NCBI GenBank assembly: GCA_050949725.1
Contig: JBMNGH010000006.1
Coordinates: 1 to 64,000 of the forward strand
Length of the DNA: 64,000 nt
Origin: JBMNGH01 sp050949725
GTDB taxonomy: Bacteria > Bacillota > Thermosediminibacteria > Thermosediminibacterales > Tepidanaerobacteraceae
Direction of reading: 5' to 3'
Under the pieces are notes generated by a model. It was not told the DNA's origin and did not search any database. It saw only the letters and a program-made list of their open reading frames with translations. The translations under genes were made by a program, and so were the position numbers. Below are positions 37,071 to 46,366 of the stretch, piece after piece. Each line of letters opens with the position of its first letter. Positions within the stretch are counted from its first letter, which is position 1.

Positions 37071-39089
37071 CTATTCTTCATTAATGTTTTTGTCGAATAC
37101 TTCACCCACCATTTCCCCTATTGTAATACCGTTATCACTTGACTTCATATACATTTCATTTCTCTTTTCATTTTTTTCTCGTAGAGCCTCTTTAATGCTA
37201 AGGCTCATTTTTCTTTCTTTTGCATTTATATCCATAATTTTTACTTTTACAATATCATCTACATTTAGAACATCGCCAGGAGTTGGGATGTGTTCGTTTG
37301 AAATCTGAGATATATGCACAAGACCTTCTACACCGGGTTCAATTTCTACAAAAGCGCCAAAGGTAACGAGTTTGACCACTTTTCCATCTACAATTGAACC
37401 AATCTCATATTTGTTCTCAACTTCATCCCAAGGATTCCCTAGAACCTGTTTTAAGCCAAGAGAAATCCTTTCACGTTCTCTGTCTATTTTAAGGATATTA
37501 ACTTCCACCTCTTCGTCTTCTTTTACTACTTCAGAAGGGTGATTGATTTTCTGCCAAGCCAAATCAGATATGTGTATGAGTCCATCAACACCCCCGATAT
37601 CTACAAAGGCCCCAAAATCAGTCAATCTTCTAACTGTTCCCTTGATCAATTGGCCTTCTTCTATTGACGCCCATGTTTTTTCTCTTAAGACCTGTTTTTC
37701 TTCTTCCATTACAGTTTTACGTGACAAGACTATACGATTTTTGTTTTTATCCAATTCAATTACTTTAAGCTTTAGGGTTTTCCCTGTGTAAACGTTTAGA
37801 TCGGGCACATATTTCAAATCCAAATGAGAAGCGGGGATAAAACCTTTTATACCATAAACATCGGCAATTACGCCACCTTTTACAATTTCAGTTACAGTTC
37901 CTTCCACAATACTATTTTCTTTATATGCATTTTCTATTTTATCTAAAGCAATGGCAGTATCTGCCCTCTTTTTAGATAATATGAGATTACCTTCTTTATC
38001 TTCGAGCTTCAGAACATATACATCGATTTCATCGCCAACTTTTACATAATCGCATGGATCCTGAACCGGAGTGTATGAAATCTCATTTAATGGTATTATA
38101 CCATCTGATTTATATCCAATATTTACGATTACTTCATTATTGCTTACTTTTACTACAGTCCCTTTTACAATAGTATCTTCTTGAATATCTGCGAAGGTTT
38201 CCTCATATGAAACATCAGCTTCTTCTTTTGAATTATCAACCTCCTGTTTGTTTTCCTCTTTATTAATCTCGTCCATTCTCAAAATAACCTCCTTTATAAT
38301 CCAATCAGGTGTAGAAGCTCCAGCAGTAATTCCAACTTTATCATGTTTATCAAACCATTCTCTATTAATTTCACTTGCTTTCTCAATGTGGTATACTCTT
38401 GCTCCTACATTCTGACAAATTTGAGCCAGTTTCTTTGTGTTTGCGCTGTTTTTTCCTCCAATAACAAGCATAGTATCAACTTTTTTCGCTAGATCTTTTG
38501 CAGCGTCTTGTCTAAGCTGAGTTGCATGACACCGAGTGTTTTCAAATAACTTAATATCCAGCTTTGCTTTTAAAATTTGCATTATTTTGTCAATGTTTTC
38601 TTGTGTTTGTGTGGTCTGTACGACAATACCGACCTGCCTGTTAGTAAAAAAATTCTCAGCGTCTTTTACAGTTTCAATAATTTTTACATCACCATTACAC
38701 CAACTCTTTATACCTTCTACTTCAGGATGGTGCGGGTCACCTATGATTATTACAAGATATCCATTATCCGACATCTGTTTGGCGATTTTGTGTACCTTTT
38801 TAACAAATGGGCATGTAGCGTCAATTATATTTAAACCTTTTAACCTTGCATGTTCTATTATGGAAGGTCCAACGCCGTGTGTCCTTATTATGACTGTTCC
38901 ACTGTCAATGTTTTTTAATTTGGATGGTAGAATTCCTTGCTCTATCAACTTATTTACAACTTGCGGATTGTGCACAATAGGTCCTAATGTGTATGCCTTA
39001 ATCCCTTTTCTGATTAGGTTATCTGTTGCTTCAAAGGCTTTTTTTACTCCAAAACAAAAGCCTGCATGCTCGGACATAAACAACTGCAA
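37071..39089 (-). CDS. ispH: HMB-PP reductase IspH fused to ribosomal protein S1 domains
   Basis: A 672-residue fusion. Residues 1-280 are IspH, the 4Fe-4S enzyme making IPP and DMAPP in the MEP pathway, with cluster cysteines in HAGFCFGVKKAF, DATCPFVKK and NTRCHATQLRQD. After an acidic linker (about 285-305) come four S1 RNA-binding repeats, about 305-375, 390-460, 475-545 and 560-630 (for example GQLIKGTVRRLTDFGAFVDI). This fusion is known in Clostridia; the S1 part may serve in translation. The last 40 residues are charged and probably disordered. The frame is continuous throughout. Confidence 0.97.
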   Translation of the reverse strand: MQLFMSEHAGFCFGVKKAFEATDNLIRKGIKAYTLGPIVHNPQVVNKLIEQGILPSKLKNIDSGTVIIRTHGVGPSIIEHARLKGLNIIDATCPFVKKVHKIAKQMSDNGYLVIIIGDPHHPEVEGIKSWCNGDVKIIETVKDAENFFTNRQVGIVVQTTQTQENIDKIMQILKAKLDIKLFENTRCHATQLRQDAAKDLAKKVDTMLVIGGKNSANTKKLAQICQNVGARVYHIEKASEINREWFDKHDKVGITAGASTPDWIIKEVILRMDEINKEENKQEVDNSKEEADVSYEETFADIQEDTIVKGTVVKVSNNEVIVNIGYKSDGIIPLNEISYTPVQDPCDYVKVGDEIDVYVLKLEDKEGNLILSKKRADTAIALDKIENAYKENSIVEGTVTEIVKGGVIADVYGIKGFIPASHLDLKYVPDLNVYTGKTLKLKVIELDKNKNRIVLSRKTVMEEEKQVLREKTWASIEEGQLIKGTVRRLTDFGAFVDIGGVDGLIHISDLAWQKINHPSEVVKEDEEVEVNILKIDRERERISLGLKQVLGNPWDEVENKYEIGSIVDGKVVKLVTFGAFVEIEPGVEGLVHISQISNEHIPTPGDVLNVDDIVKVKIMDINAKERKMSLSIKEALREKNEKRNEMYMKSSDNGITIGEMVGEVFDKNINEE

Positions 39090-39215
39090 CTCGATTCACT
39101 TCCCCATACTTTATTATTGACTACAAAAAAATAATGATGCAAAAAAAATACGTAACTGGCATTAAATGAAATTCTATAAAGAATTGTATAATTCCTGCTT
39201 ATTAATGAAATTATT

Positions 39216-39797
39216 TTAATGTGACATCATATTTGCGACTTCTTTAAAAATTTGCATACTAAAGTCTTTTAATGATTTTGAATTCATCTTTCCATCACTG
39301 GTGTCTGTTTTTATCGGTTTACCTATTACGACATTTATTTTGGAAAACCAACCGTAGCCACCTTTTATGGCTATAGGGACAAGTTTAGCATTCCTGCTTT
39401 TCACAGCGATTAAAGCAATCCCGGGTTCAGGTTCTAGTAGCTCGCCGGTTTTGCTCCTTTTTCCTTCGGGAAAAATGCCGAGAACTTTATCTTCAGCGAG
39501 GATTTTTAGGCACTTTCGGATGGCTTTTCTATCTGCCATATCTCTATTTACAGGAAAAGCATTTATGCTCCGGAGCAGCAACCCAAGAAAGGGATTTTTA
39601 AACAGCTCCTGTTTTGCCATAAAAAAAACCGGTCGTTTTAGGATACAACCAATCAAAACCGGATCCCACATGCTCTTGTGATTAGAGTAGACAATAACCG
39701 GGCCGTTTACAGGGAAGTTTTCAGCTCCTGTTACTTGAACTCTGAAAAGCAGCATGATGACAAAGCTGCACACAATTTTAGCCAAATTATAAACCAT
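39216..39797 (-). CDS. plsC: 1-acylglycerol-3-phosphate acyltransferase
   Basis: A 193-residue membrane-associated enzyme making phosphatidic acid. The catalytic H(X4)D is in YSNHKSMWD (about residue 34), with FPEGKRSKTGEL (about 115) binding phosphate. An N-terminal hydrophobic helix anchors it. Its start overlaps the cmk stop by 11 bases, so the two are coupled; cmk-plsC-ispH is a common clostridial gene order. Confidence 0.93.
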   Translation of the reverse strand: MVYNLAKIVCSFVIMLLFRVQVTGAENFPVNGPVIVYSNHKSMWDPVLIGCILKRPVFFMAKQELFKNPFLGLLLRSINAFPVNRDMADRKAIRKCLKILAEDKVLGIFPEGKRSKTGELLEPEPGIALIAVKSRNAKLVPIAIKGGYGWFSKINVVIGKPIKTDTSDGKMNSKSLKDFSMQIFKEVANMMSH

Positions 39798-40443
39798 TGA
39801 TTTCCCCCCTATCTATATGATTCAAAATCTCATTTACGACTTCTGATATGGTTTTATCGGTTGTGTCAATAATAATTGCATCTTTTGCAATAGCAAGCGG
39901 TGAACACGCTCTTTCTTGATCTAAGCGATCCCTATTTATTATTTCCTCTTCAACTTTAGATAGTTCAATATCATTTTTGCCTTCATTATACTGTCTGTAG
40001 CGTCTCATTGCCCTTTCGTGTAAATTTGCCGTTAAATAAAATTTATACCTTGCATTTGGCAATACAGTTGTTCCTATATCCCTGCCATCCATTACAACGC
40101 TGTTTTGTGCAGCAATCCTTCTTTGAATTTTTGCCATAATATCCCTTACACTTGGAATTGCAGCTATTTGTGATACTTTTTGAGAGACTAGTAAATCCCT
40201 AATTTTGTCAGTTACATCTTCTTTGCCAACAAATATTCTGTTATCTTCTATGTTGATATTGATGTTTTCGGCTATTTTTATTATTTCAGGCTCGTTTTCT
40301 GCCTTCTCTCTTAAAGCCAATAGGGTAATAGCCCTATACATTGCACCAGTATCAATATAAACCATGTTAAGCTTTTCAGCAATGATTTTTGCTACAGTGC
40401 TTTTTCCTGCCCCTGCAGGCCCATCAATTGCGATACTAAACAA
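39787..40443 (-). CDS. cmk: Cytidylate kinase
   Basis: A 218-residue kinase converting CMP and dCMP to diphosphates. P-loop IDGPAGAGKSTVAK (about residue 4), YIDTGAMYRAITL, VVMDGRDIGTTVLPNARYKFYLTA and REREMRRY-like RAMRRYRQYNEGK are present. Length is typical. It lies 16 bases after aroH and overlaps plsC. Confidence 0.95.
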   Translation of the reverse strand: MFSIAIDGPAGAGKSTVAKIIAEKLNMVYIDTGAMYRAITLLALREKAENEPEIIKIAENININIEDNRIFVGKEDVTDKIRDLLVSQKVSQIAAIPSVRDIMAKIQRRIAAQNSVVMDGRDIGTTVLPNARYKFYLTANLHERAMRRYRQYNEGKNDIELSKVEEEIINRDRLDQERACSPLAIAKDAIIIDTTDKTISEVVNEILNHIDRGEINGL

Positions 40444-40459
40444 TAAAAAGCACTCCTTC

Positions 40460-40816
40460 CTAGAAATCGGGTCTTAGTTCTCTTGCTTTTTCCAGATAAA
40501 CATGATTTATATCTGCCAGGCTTTTATTCGTGTTGAACACTAACAGGATTCTTATACACCTTTGGAGACTTTCAACTACTTGCATTTGTGAAACGTCCAA
40601 AAGTGGTACCGTATTAAGGCCCATATCTCTTGCAGCTTTTGCAGGAAAAACCGCGTCTAAGTCCTGTGTAGTGCTGAACAAAATAAAACAAATATCATCT
40701 ACCCTTATTTCATTTTTTGAAATGATTTCACCTAATAATTTCTTTGTAGCATTCTTGATTGATTTTGGTGTATTTTTTTCAACCGTTATTGCTCCACGTA
40801 CTGCTCTTTGGTTCAC
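40460..40816 (-). CDS. aroH: Chorismate mutase, AroH type
   Basis: A 118-residue monofunctional enzyme turning chorismate into prephenate for phenylalanine and tyrosine. The AroH signature RAVRGAITVEKNTP at the start carries Arg7, and RCIRILLVFNT carries the second active-site arginine. Forms a trimer in relatives. The start lies 17 bases after the flavoprotein gene. No other aromatic pathway gene is adjacent. Confidence 0.93.
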   Translation of the reverse strand: MNQRAVRGAITVEKNTPKSIKNATKKLLGEIISKNEIRVDDICFILFSTTQDLDAVFPAKAARDMGLNTVPLLDVSQMQVVESLQRCIRILLVFNTNKSLADINHVYLEKARELRPDF

Positions 40817-40833
40817 AATTCACCAACCTCCTT

Positions 40834-42072
40834 TTACGGGATTGCTGAATTAAGTCCGGCAAGATAACCTGTGGAAAAAGCTGCCTGCAAGTTATATCCT
40901 CCCGTGAGGCCGTCTATGTCAAGAACCTCTCCTGCAAAATACAATCCCTTTACTAATAGTGATTCCATTGTCTTTGGATTTATTTCTTTTACAGATAAGC
41001 CTCCTCTGGTAACAATCGCCTGTTCTTTTATGCATCCGGTAATATTTAAGCGAAGGTCAGTTAATTTATCTATTATTATTTGTCTATCAAATTTGGTTAT
41101 CTGATTTACAGGTTTTTCAGGGTCAATACCTGTAAGGTCAATAAATACAGGGATTAACTTTTTAGGCAATAAGGCGTCTAGAGAATTTTTAAATCGTTTT
41201 TTATGTTTATGTTTAAAATCTTTCAGAAGCCTTTGATCAAGCTGAGTTCGGTTGAGTGCAGGTTTTAAATTAATTGATATTGAAACTTTTTTGTCGAGAT
41301 GGTCTATTATTTTGCGACTCAGACTTAAAATTATAGGCCCAGATACCCCAAAATGAGTAAACAACATTTCTCCAAATTGTGATTCAATTTTATTGTTTTC
41401 CTCATAAGATGTTACTTTTACATTTTTTAGTGTGAGGCCCTGGAGATGTTTGGCCCAATTCTCCTTAACAATTAGCGGCACAAGGGACGGCGTTATGTCT
41501 GTTATCGTGTGGCCTGCTTGTCGAGCTAAATTATAGCCGTCTCCTGTGGAGCCGGTAGAAGGATATGAAATACCACCTGTTGCGACTATTACCTTGTCGC
41601 AATGAAAAGGAGTATTATTGCCAAAGAATCGAATTCCCTGGATATTACCTACTCTAATAATAAGTTCCTTTGCTCTCATTTTATAATAAATTTTAACATG
41701 AGACCTTGAAATAGCCTTTTCAAATGCATTTATGATATCAGAGGATTTGTCAGAACGCGGAAATACCCTTCCCCCTCTTTCAACCTTGGTCTCAACACCT
41801 AGGTCTTTAAAAAAGCTTATTAATTGCATGTTGTCGAAAGATGTTAGAGCACTGTAAAGAAACTTACCATTTCCCGGTGTATTTTCTATGAACTCACTAA
41901 TGTCTTTAATATTTGTAAGGTTACAACGGCCCTTTCCTGTTATCAATATTTTTTTGCCTATTTGATTATTCCTTTCAAATAAAAAAACCTCGGCTCCGTG
42001 GACAGCTGCTTGATATGCCGCCATAAGACCAGCAGCGCCAGCTCCTACTACTGCTACTTTAATTTGTTCCAT
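40834..42072 (-). CDS. BaiN/HI0933-family flavoprotein
   Basis: A 412-residue FAD-dependent oxidoreductase. The dinucleotide fold VAVVGAGAAGLMAAYQAA opens the protein, GKKILITGKGRCNLTN follows, and the C-terminus LYFAGEVLDIDGLTGGYNLQAAFSTGYLAG closes the FAD site. Relatives are widespread in Firmicutes with no agreed substrate; BaiN itself was linked to bile-acid reduction. It starts seven bases after the hypothetical gene upstream. Confidence 0.88.
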   Translation of the reverse strand: MEQIKVAVVGAGAAGLMAAYQAAVHGAEVFLFERNNQIGKKILITGKGRCNLTNIKDISEFIENTPGNGKFLYSALTSFDNMQLISFFKDLGVETKVERGGRVFPRSDKSSDIINAFEKAISRSHVKIYYKMRAKELIIRVGNIQGIRFFGNNTPFHCDKVIVATGGISYPSTGSTGDGYNLARQAGHTITDITPSLVPLIVKENWAKHLQGLTLKNVKVTSYEENNKIESQFGEMLFTHFGVSGPIILSLSRKIIDHLDKKVSISINLKPALNRTQLDQRLLKDFKHKHKKRFKNSLDALLPKKLIPVFIDLTGIDPEKPVNQITKFDRQIIIDKLTDLRLNITGCIKEQAIVTRGGLSVKEINPKTMESLLVKGLYFAGEVLDIDGLTGGYNLQAAFSTGYLAGLNSAIP

Positions 42073-42079
42073 ATTACTA

Positions 42080-42541
42080 TTACCGCCTTATCTTTTTTGA
42101 AAGCACTAAGAGCTGAGATTTTAATTCTTCATTCATCCTAAAGAGGACTTTTTCCAGATCTTTATTAGTTATAATCATCTGGGAAGGCTCAATTATTTCT
42201 AGTGTTCTAAATTCAGGTCTCATGACAAACTTTATCATATCTTCTATTGAGTCGGCATTTATGGTTAGAAAAGCTGGAGCATAGGCAACCTTTTCACCTA
42301 CATTATCATCAAATACAGTATACGGTTCTTGTGAAATATCATAGTCCTCAAATGAAACACCCTGGATGGGAATATTTTTTAAAAGTGCGATCTGTTCTTC
42401 GCGTGTGTCCTGAGCGGACTGGTCAATTGATTTTCCGCCGAATAAAAACTTTCCGGGTTTATATTCCCCTCTATAATCAAACCTGACCTTAAATTTTATT
42501 TTACTCTGGATCACGTCGTCTCCTAACTTTACTTTGACCAT
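42080..42541 (-). CDS. Conserved-looking hypothetical protein, 153 residues
   Basis: I do not recognise a family. The product is soluble, with beta-rich first half (KVKLGDDVIQSKIKFKVRFDYRGEY), an acidic middle (VSFEDYDISQEPYTVFDDN) and a helical C-terminus (NKDLEKVLFRMNEELKSQLLVLSKKIRR). ATG at 42,541 follows GGAGGG; the frame can be read five codons further up, into that site. It lies seven bases before the flavoprotein gene and 65 after speE, so it is probably cotranscribed. Confidence 0.7.
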   Translation of the reverse strand: MVKVKLGDDVIQSKIKFKVRFDYRGEYKPGKFLFGGKSIDQSAQDTREEQIALLKNIPIQGVSFEDYDISQEPYTVFDDNVGEKVAYAPAFLTINADSIEDMIKFVMRPEFRTLEIIEPSQMIITNKDLEKVLFRMNEELKSQLLVLSKKIRR

Positions 42542-42606
42542 TTTTAGGCCCTCCAATATCTTTATGAAGCATATTCAACTGTATAAAAATAAACAATCTC
42601 AATCAT

Positions 42607-43446
42607 TTATTTTTTTGAACTGGTAGAAATCATTTCTTTCACGAAAGGAGGCAGGACAAAACAACTTTTATGAATTTCTTTTGAATAGTATTTCGTATCG
42701 ATTTCCGTGACATCTTTTAGGTCCTTACTCAATGGGTTTATCTTTTTAGAGCCCATTGTAAAAGACCAATAAACCCCGGGGTATGTAGGTACAACAGCTG
42801 TGTATATATTGGCAAATTTGAAAAGTCCCGAAATGTCATCATATATTTGTTTTATCAAATTACTGTAGTAAAAAGGTGATTCGGTTTGAGCGACCATTAT
42901 TCCATCATCGTTTAAAGCTTCAAAAACATCTTCATAAAAATCCTTTGAAAAGAGCCCGACAGCCGGCCCCAAGGGATCAGTTGAATCGATAATTATTACA
43001 TCATACCCTTTATTATTTTTCACAAACTGTATTCCATCCTCAAAAAATATTTTCGTCCTTGAATCATCGTAACCGCAGCTAATTGTTGGAAAGAACTTTT
43101 TTGACGTTTTTAATACCTGTTCGTCTATTTCTACATGATGGACTTCATTTATAGGATGTTTTAAGACTTCTCTTACACTGCCCCCGTCTCCGCCACCGAT
43201 TATCAATACTCTTTTAGGTTTATCATGAGTAAAAAGAGGGATATGAGTAATCATTTCATGATATATGAATTCATCTTTCGTTGTGACTTGTACGACATCA
43301 TCTAATGCTAGAACTCTGCCAAAATCTTCAGTTTCATATACGGCAATATGTTGATAAGGACTTTTTGTTTTAAATAAAACGTCTTTTACTCTAATAGAAA
43401 ATTTTACGTTTTTTGAGTGATTTTCAGTAAACCATAGCTCCATCAT
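42607..43446 (-). CDS. speE: Spermidine synthase
   Basis: A 279-residue aminopropyltransferase using decarboxylated SAM (from SpeD, 35,485) and putrescine. The start MELWFTENHSKNVKFSIRVKDVLF, LALDDVVQVTTKDEFIYHEM, VLIIGGGDGGSVREVLKHP and IIIDSTDPLGPAVGLFSKDFY are diagnostic. Two adjacent ATG codons (43,446 and 43,443) follow GAGGTGA; either could serve. speD and speE are separated by six kilobases. Confidence 0.95.
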   Translation of the reverse strand: MMELWFTENHSKNVKFSIRVKDVLFKTKSPYQHIAVYETEDFGRVLALDDVVQVTTKDEFIYHEMITHIPLFTHDKPKRVLIIGGGDGGSVREVLKHPINEVHHVEIDEQVLKTSKKFFPTISCGYDDSRTKIFFEDGIQFVKNNKGYDVIIIDSTDPLGPAVGLFSKDFYEDVFEALNDDGIMVAQTESPFYYSNLIKQIYDDISGLFKFANIYTAVVPTYPGVYWSFTMGSKKINPLSKDLKDVTEIDTKYYSKEIHKSCFVLPPFVKEMISTSSKK

Positions 43447-43510
43447 GCTCACCTCAGATTAAGTATATTGTTGTATTTTGGCAAGATTATATCAGATGTT
43501 CATTAAATGT

Positions 43511-43906
43511 TCAATTTTTACAATGCGTGTTTTTAAAGAATTCATCCACATCGAGCACCATTTCATTATTTTGGGCTACTGTTACAAAGCCGATCTTTTT
43601 AAAGAAACCCTTTGCACAATTTGTTTTAACATTTATTAGTTTTACACTTCTCCTGTCAGCAAAATTAATGAGGGCTCTTAGTAAACCATCCCCAAAACCT
43701 TTGTGTTGAAATTCAGGTAAAACGGCTATAGAGGTAATCTCAGAGCGATTCTCAGTTATCTTGATACACCCTGCGCCTATAATCCTTTTTTCTAATTCGA
43801 TGACCATGCAATTTCCATCGATCGGTGTGTCAAAATCAAGACCACATAAATCAAATATAGATTCTATTGAGTTTACATCTTCTTCAATAGCTTTTCTTAT
43901 AACCAT
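43511..43906 (-). CDS. GNAT-family N-acetyltransferase
   Basis: A small acetyltransferase of about 131 residues. Acetyl-CoA-binding motif EFQHKGFGDGLLRALINFADRRS (about residues 65-88) is clear, and IIGAGCIKITENRSEITSIAVLPEFQ precedes it. The C-terminal FFKKIGFVTVAQN is typical of ArgA- or YjaB-like enzymes. Substrate unknown. I favour ATG at 43,906 over a start six codons upstream, as family members begin MVIRKA; the ribosome site (GGAAGTGA) is weak. Confidence 0.8.
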   Translation of the reverse strand: MVIRKAIEEDVNSIESIFDLCGLDFDTPIDGNCMVIELEKRIIGAGCIKITENRSEITSIAVLPEFQHKGFGDGLLRALINFADRRSVKLINVKTNCAKGFFKKIGFVTVAQNNEMVLDVDEFFKNTHCKN

Positions 43907-43929
43907 CAACGTTATCACTTCCATTGAAA

Positions 43930-44643
43930 TTAAAGATTTTTTAAATAATTGATTTCTCTATTAGTTAAGTACCTCCAACAGCCAGGCTTTAAATTACCCA
44001 ATGAAAATTTTTCTATATGAGTCCTTTTTAAATATACAACCGAAAGTCCAACAGCTTCACACATTCGCCTGATTTGGCGCTTTCGCCCCTCGTGAATTAC
44101 AATTTTCAAGGTCGTATTATTTTTACTTGTATTGAGTGGTTTAATTTTTGCGGGAGCGGTGATGCCATCGTCTAACACCACACCTTCTTTTAAAGCACGG
44201 ACCTTTTTTGGGGTAAGAGTACCTTTAACCTCAACAATATAAGTTTTTTTTATCTCATTTTTAGGATGTGTGAGTTTATAAGTCAAATCTCCATCATTTG
44301 TCAATATTAAGAGTCCTTCAGTGTCCTTGTCCAATCTCCCGACAGGATATATCCTGGCTTTTATTCCTTTCACTAAATCCAAGACTGTAGGCCTTCCAAA
44401 AGGATCTTTTGAAGTTGTAACAACACCGGCTGGCTTGTTCAGGACTATATAAATGTTGTCATGGTGTAATAATATTTTTTTTCCATCAACCTCTATTTTA
44501 TCCGAATCGGGATCCACTTTAACCCCCAATTTGTCTACCGTTTGGCCGTTAATTTTTACCCTGCCTTCGGCTATTATTTTTTCACTGGTCCTACGAGAGG
44601 CTATACCGGCTTTCGAAAGGTAACTTTGTAATCGTAGCTTCAA
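43930..44643 (-). CDS. rluB: rRNA pseudouridine synthase, RluB/RsuA family
   Basis: A 237-residue enzyme that isomerises a uridine in rRNA. The S4 RNA-binding domain (residues 1-60, LQSYLSKAGIASRRTSEKIIAEGRVKING) is followed by the catalytic domain with YPVGRLDKDTEGLLILTNDGDLTYKLTHP, the aspartate in GRLDKDT being catalytic, and HEGRKRQIRRMCEAVGLSV. Together with scpA, scpB and ytfJ this is a conserved Firmicutes neighbourhood. Confidence 0.94.
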   Translation of the reverse strand: MKLRLQSYLSKAGIASRRTSEKIIAEGRVKINGQTVDKLGVKVDPDSDKIEVDGKKILLHHDNIYIVLNKPAGVVTTSKDPFGRPTVLDLVKGIKARIYPVGRLDKDTEGLLILTNDGDLTYKLTHPKNEIKKTYIVEVKGTLTPKKVRALKEGVVLDDGITAPAKIKPLNTSKNNTTLKIVIHEGRKRQIRRMCEAVGLSVVYLKRTHIEKFSLGNLKPGCWRYLTNREINYLKNL

Positions 44644-44699
44644 TTAAATCGCCCCTCTAACTAATATTACACATTTTTCTCACGTTTTCCTGCTTCTTG

Positions 44700-44778
44700 A
44701 AAAAATAAAGCTTGTATGACATCTCCTACACATAGCTGAATCGGGATTTGAGCCAATTTCGCACAAGCTATATGTCAT
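44700..44778 (-). terminator. Long imperfect hairpin downstream of the carboxypeptidase gene
   Basis: On the minus strand ATAGCTTGT... pairs over a long distance with ...ACAAGCTTTATTTTTT. Inner segments TGACATATAGC and GCTATGTGTAGGAGATGTCA are partly complementary as well. Probably a terminator; the long loop makes a structured RNA possible. Confidence 0.4.
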
Positions 44779-45891
44779 TTAAATCGACAGCCACTGTTTT
44801 ATAATTAAAAAAATATTATCCATAAAAGATTTTTGTTTAACGGTTTCAAGAGATATCAGAGGAACTGAATAAACATGGATTGAATTGATATAAACAGCTA
44901 ATTCACCAATTTTTTGATTTTTTTCCACAGGTGCTTTAATTTCTTCAGGCAATAAGTACTTTATTGACAATGATTCATCATCGACGATAGGTAGAATAAT
45001 ATCTTTTTCAATAATTAATGGTGCTTCTTTTAAAATACCTTTTTTTACCGGAATACTTTTCACTATGTTATCTTTTTTAATTATTTGACGTAATTGATAT
45101 TTTGTAAAACCGAAATTTAGTAATTTATAAGAACTGTTAAAGTTGCTAGGTGAACCCAAAACAACTGAAATGAGTTCAAAACCATTTTTATAAGCCGATG
45201 CGACAAGGCATCTTCCCGCCTTACCCGTGTATCCGGTTTTTATACCTGTGGCATTTTCAAAGCTCCACAAGAGTTTATTTGTGTTGTAAATAGTCCCTGT
45301 TTTGTCCCCCCTAGTAATTAATTTTTCTCTACTACCAACAATCTCTCTGAATTTTGGTATGTCCAAAGCATATCTGGCAATAATTGCTAAGTCTTTTGTT
45401 GTAGTAAAATGATTTGGCTCATCTAAACCGTGCGGATTTTTAAAATTGGTATTCAATGCACCGATTTCAATAGCTTTTTGATTCATCATTTGCACAAAAT
45501 TTTCTTGACTTTCGCCAATGTGTTCTGCTATTGCTACAGCAGCATCATTGCCTGAACACAATAAAAGCCCGTACAACATTGTCTCAAGTGGTATTTTTTC
45601 CCCTCTGCTCAAGTGGAATGAAGAACCTCTGATTGATGCAGCTTTCTTGCTAACCTCTACAATAGATGCAAGATCTCCTTTTTCTAAAGCTATTATTGCT
45701 GTCATTATTTTGGTAGTGCTTGCCATTGCTCTTTTTTCATCTTCATTTTTTCCTTCAAGGATTCTACCTGTTGTTGTATCCATTAAAACATAGGCTTTAG
45801 CATCTATGTTAGGAAGTTCTTCAGCCACCGCGTTTGTACTAAAAACAATAAATATTATCACTAATATTAATAAAGTTTTATTTTTTATCAC
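44779..45891 (-). CDS. D-alanyl-D-alanine carboxypeptidase (DacF/PBP5-like)
   Basis: A 370-residue penicillin-binding protein trimming peptidoglycan side chains, probably for spore cortex or envelope. A signal peptide (IKNKTLLILVIIFIVFSTNAVAEE) leads it. The serine site is MASTTKIMTAI, followed by SGNDAAV and GIKTGYTGKAG. A C-terminal beta domain and amphipathic tail (FMDNIFLIIKQWLS) anchor it. I prefer GTG at 45,891 because GGAGGG lies upstream. Paralogous to dacF at 59,512. Confidence 0.92.
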   Translation of the reverse strand: MIKNKTLLILVIIFIVFSTNAVAEELPNIDAKAYVLMDTTTGRILEGKNEDEKRAMASTTKIMTAIIALEKGDLASIVEVSKKAASIRGSSFHLSRGEKIPLETMLYGLLLCSGNDAAVAIAEHIGESQENFVQMMNQKAIEIGALNTNFKNPHGLDEPNHFTTTKDLAIIARYALDIPKFREIVGSREKLITRGDKTGTIYNTNKLLWSFENATGIKTGYTGKAGRCLVASAYKNGFELISVVLGSPSNFNSSYKLLNFGFTKYQLRQIIKKDNIVKSIPVKKGILKEAPLIIEKDIILPIVDDESLSIKYLLPEEIKAPVEKNQKIGELAVYINSIHVYSVPLISLETVKQKSFMDNIFLIIKQWLSI

Positions 45892-45949
45892 TGGACGACC
45901 CTCCACTAAATTTTTTCCTTAGATTTATCACTTTCAATAAAAATGGCCC

Positions 45950-46366
45950 TCACTTGGGCCGAATAACTTCAGAATGATTGTTGTTTTTTAAAAGTCTTTT
46001 AATTTGTTCTACCAGGTGTGGTGCAAGATCTATAACCCTTTCGAACATAGCACCCCGGCTCACAGGTAGTAATCTTATCTGCTCTTTACCGACAACCATG
46101 AAGGCTACGGGCTGAACAGAAACCCCTGCGCCACTCCCCCCCCCAAAAGGGTTTTTCAGGTTATCACTTTGGCTGTCCTGTTTATTCGATTTTATATTAA
46201 ATTCGCTGCCACCAGCGGCAAAACCAAAGGTGACCCTTGATACTGGAATTATTACACTACCATCTGCAGTCTCGACGGGATCACCCACTATGGTATTGAC
46301 ATCCACCATTTCCTTTATACTATCCATTGCTGTTCTAATTAAACTCTCAATTGGATGTCCATCCAT
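45950..46366 (-). CDS. ytfJ: Sporulation protein YtfJ/GerW
   Basis: A 138-residue protein of the GerW family, needed in relatives for spore germination response. HPIESLIRTAMDSIKEMVDVNTIVGDPVETADGSVIIPVSRVTFGFAAGGSEF is the conserved start, and a glycine-rich linker (NPFGGGSGAGVSVQPVAFMVV) the middle. It overlaps the DUF2953 gene by 20 bases, as ytfI-ytfJ do in bacilli. It is usually made in the forespore. Confidence 0.93.
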   Translation of the reverse strand: MDGHPIESLIRTAMDSIKEMVDVNTIVGDPVETADGSVIIPVSRVTFGFAAGGSEFNIKSNKQDSQSDNLKNPFGGGSGAGVSVQPVAFMVVGKEQIRLLPVSRGAMFERVIDLAPHLVEQIKRLLKNNNHSEVIRPK

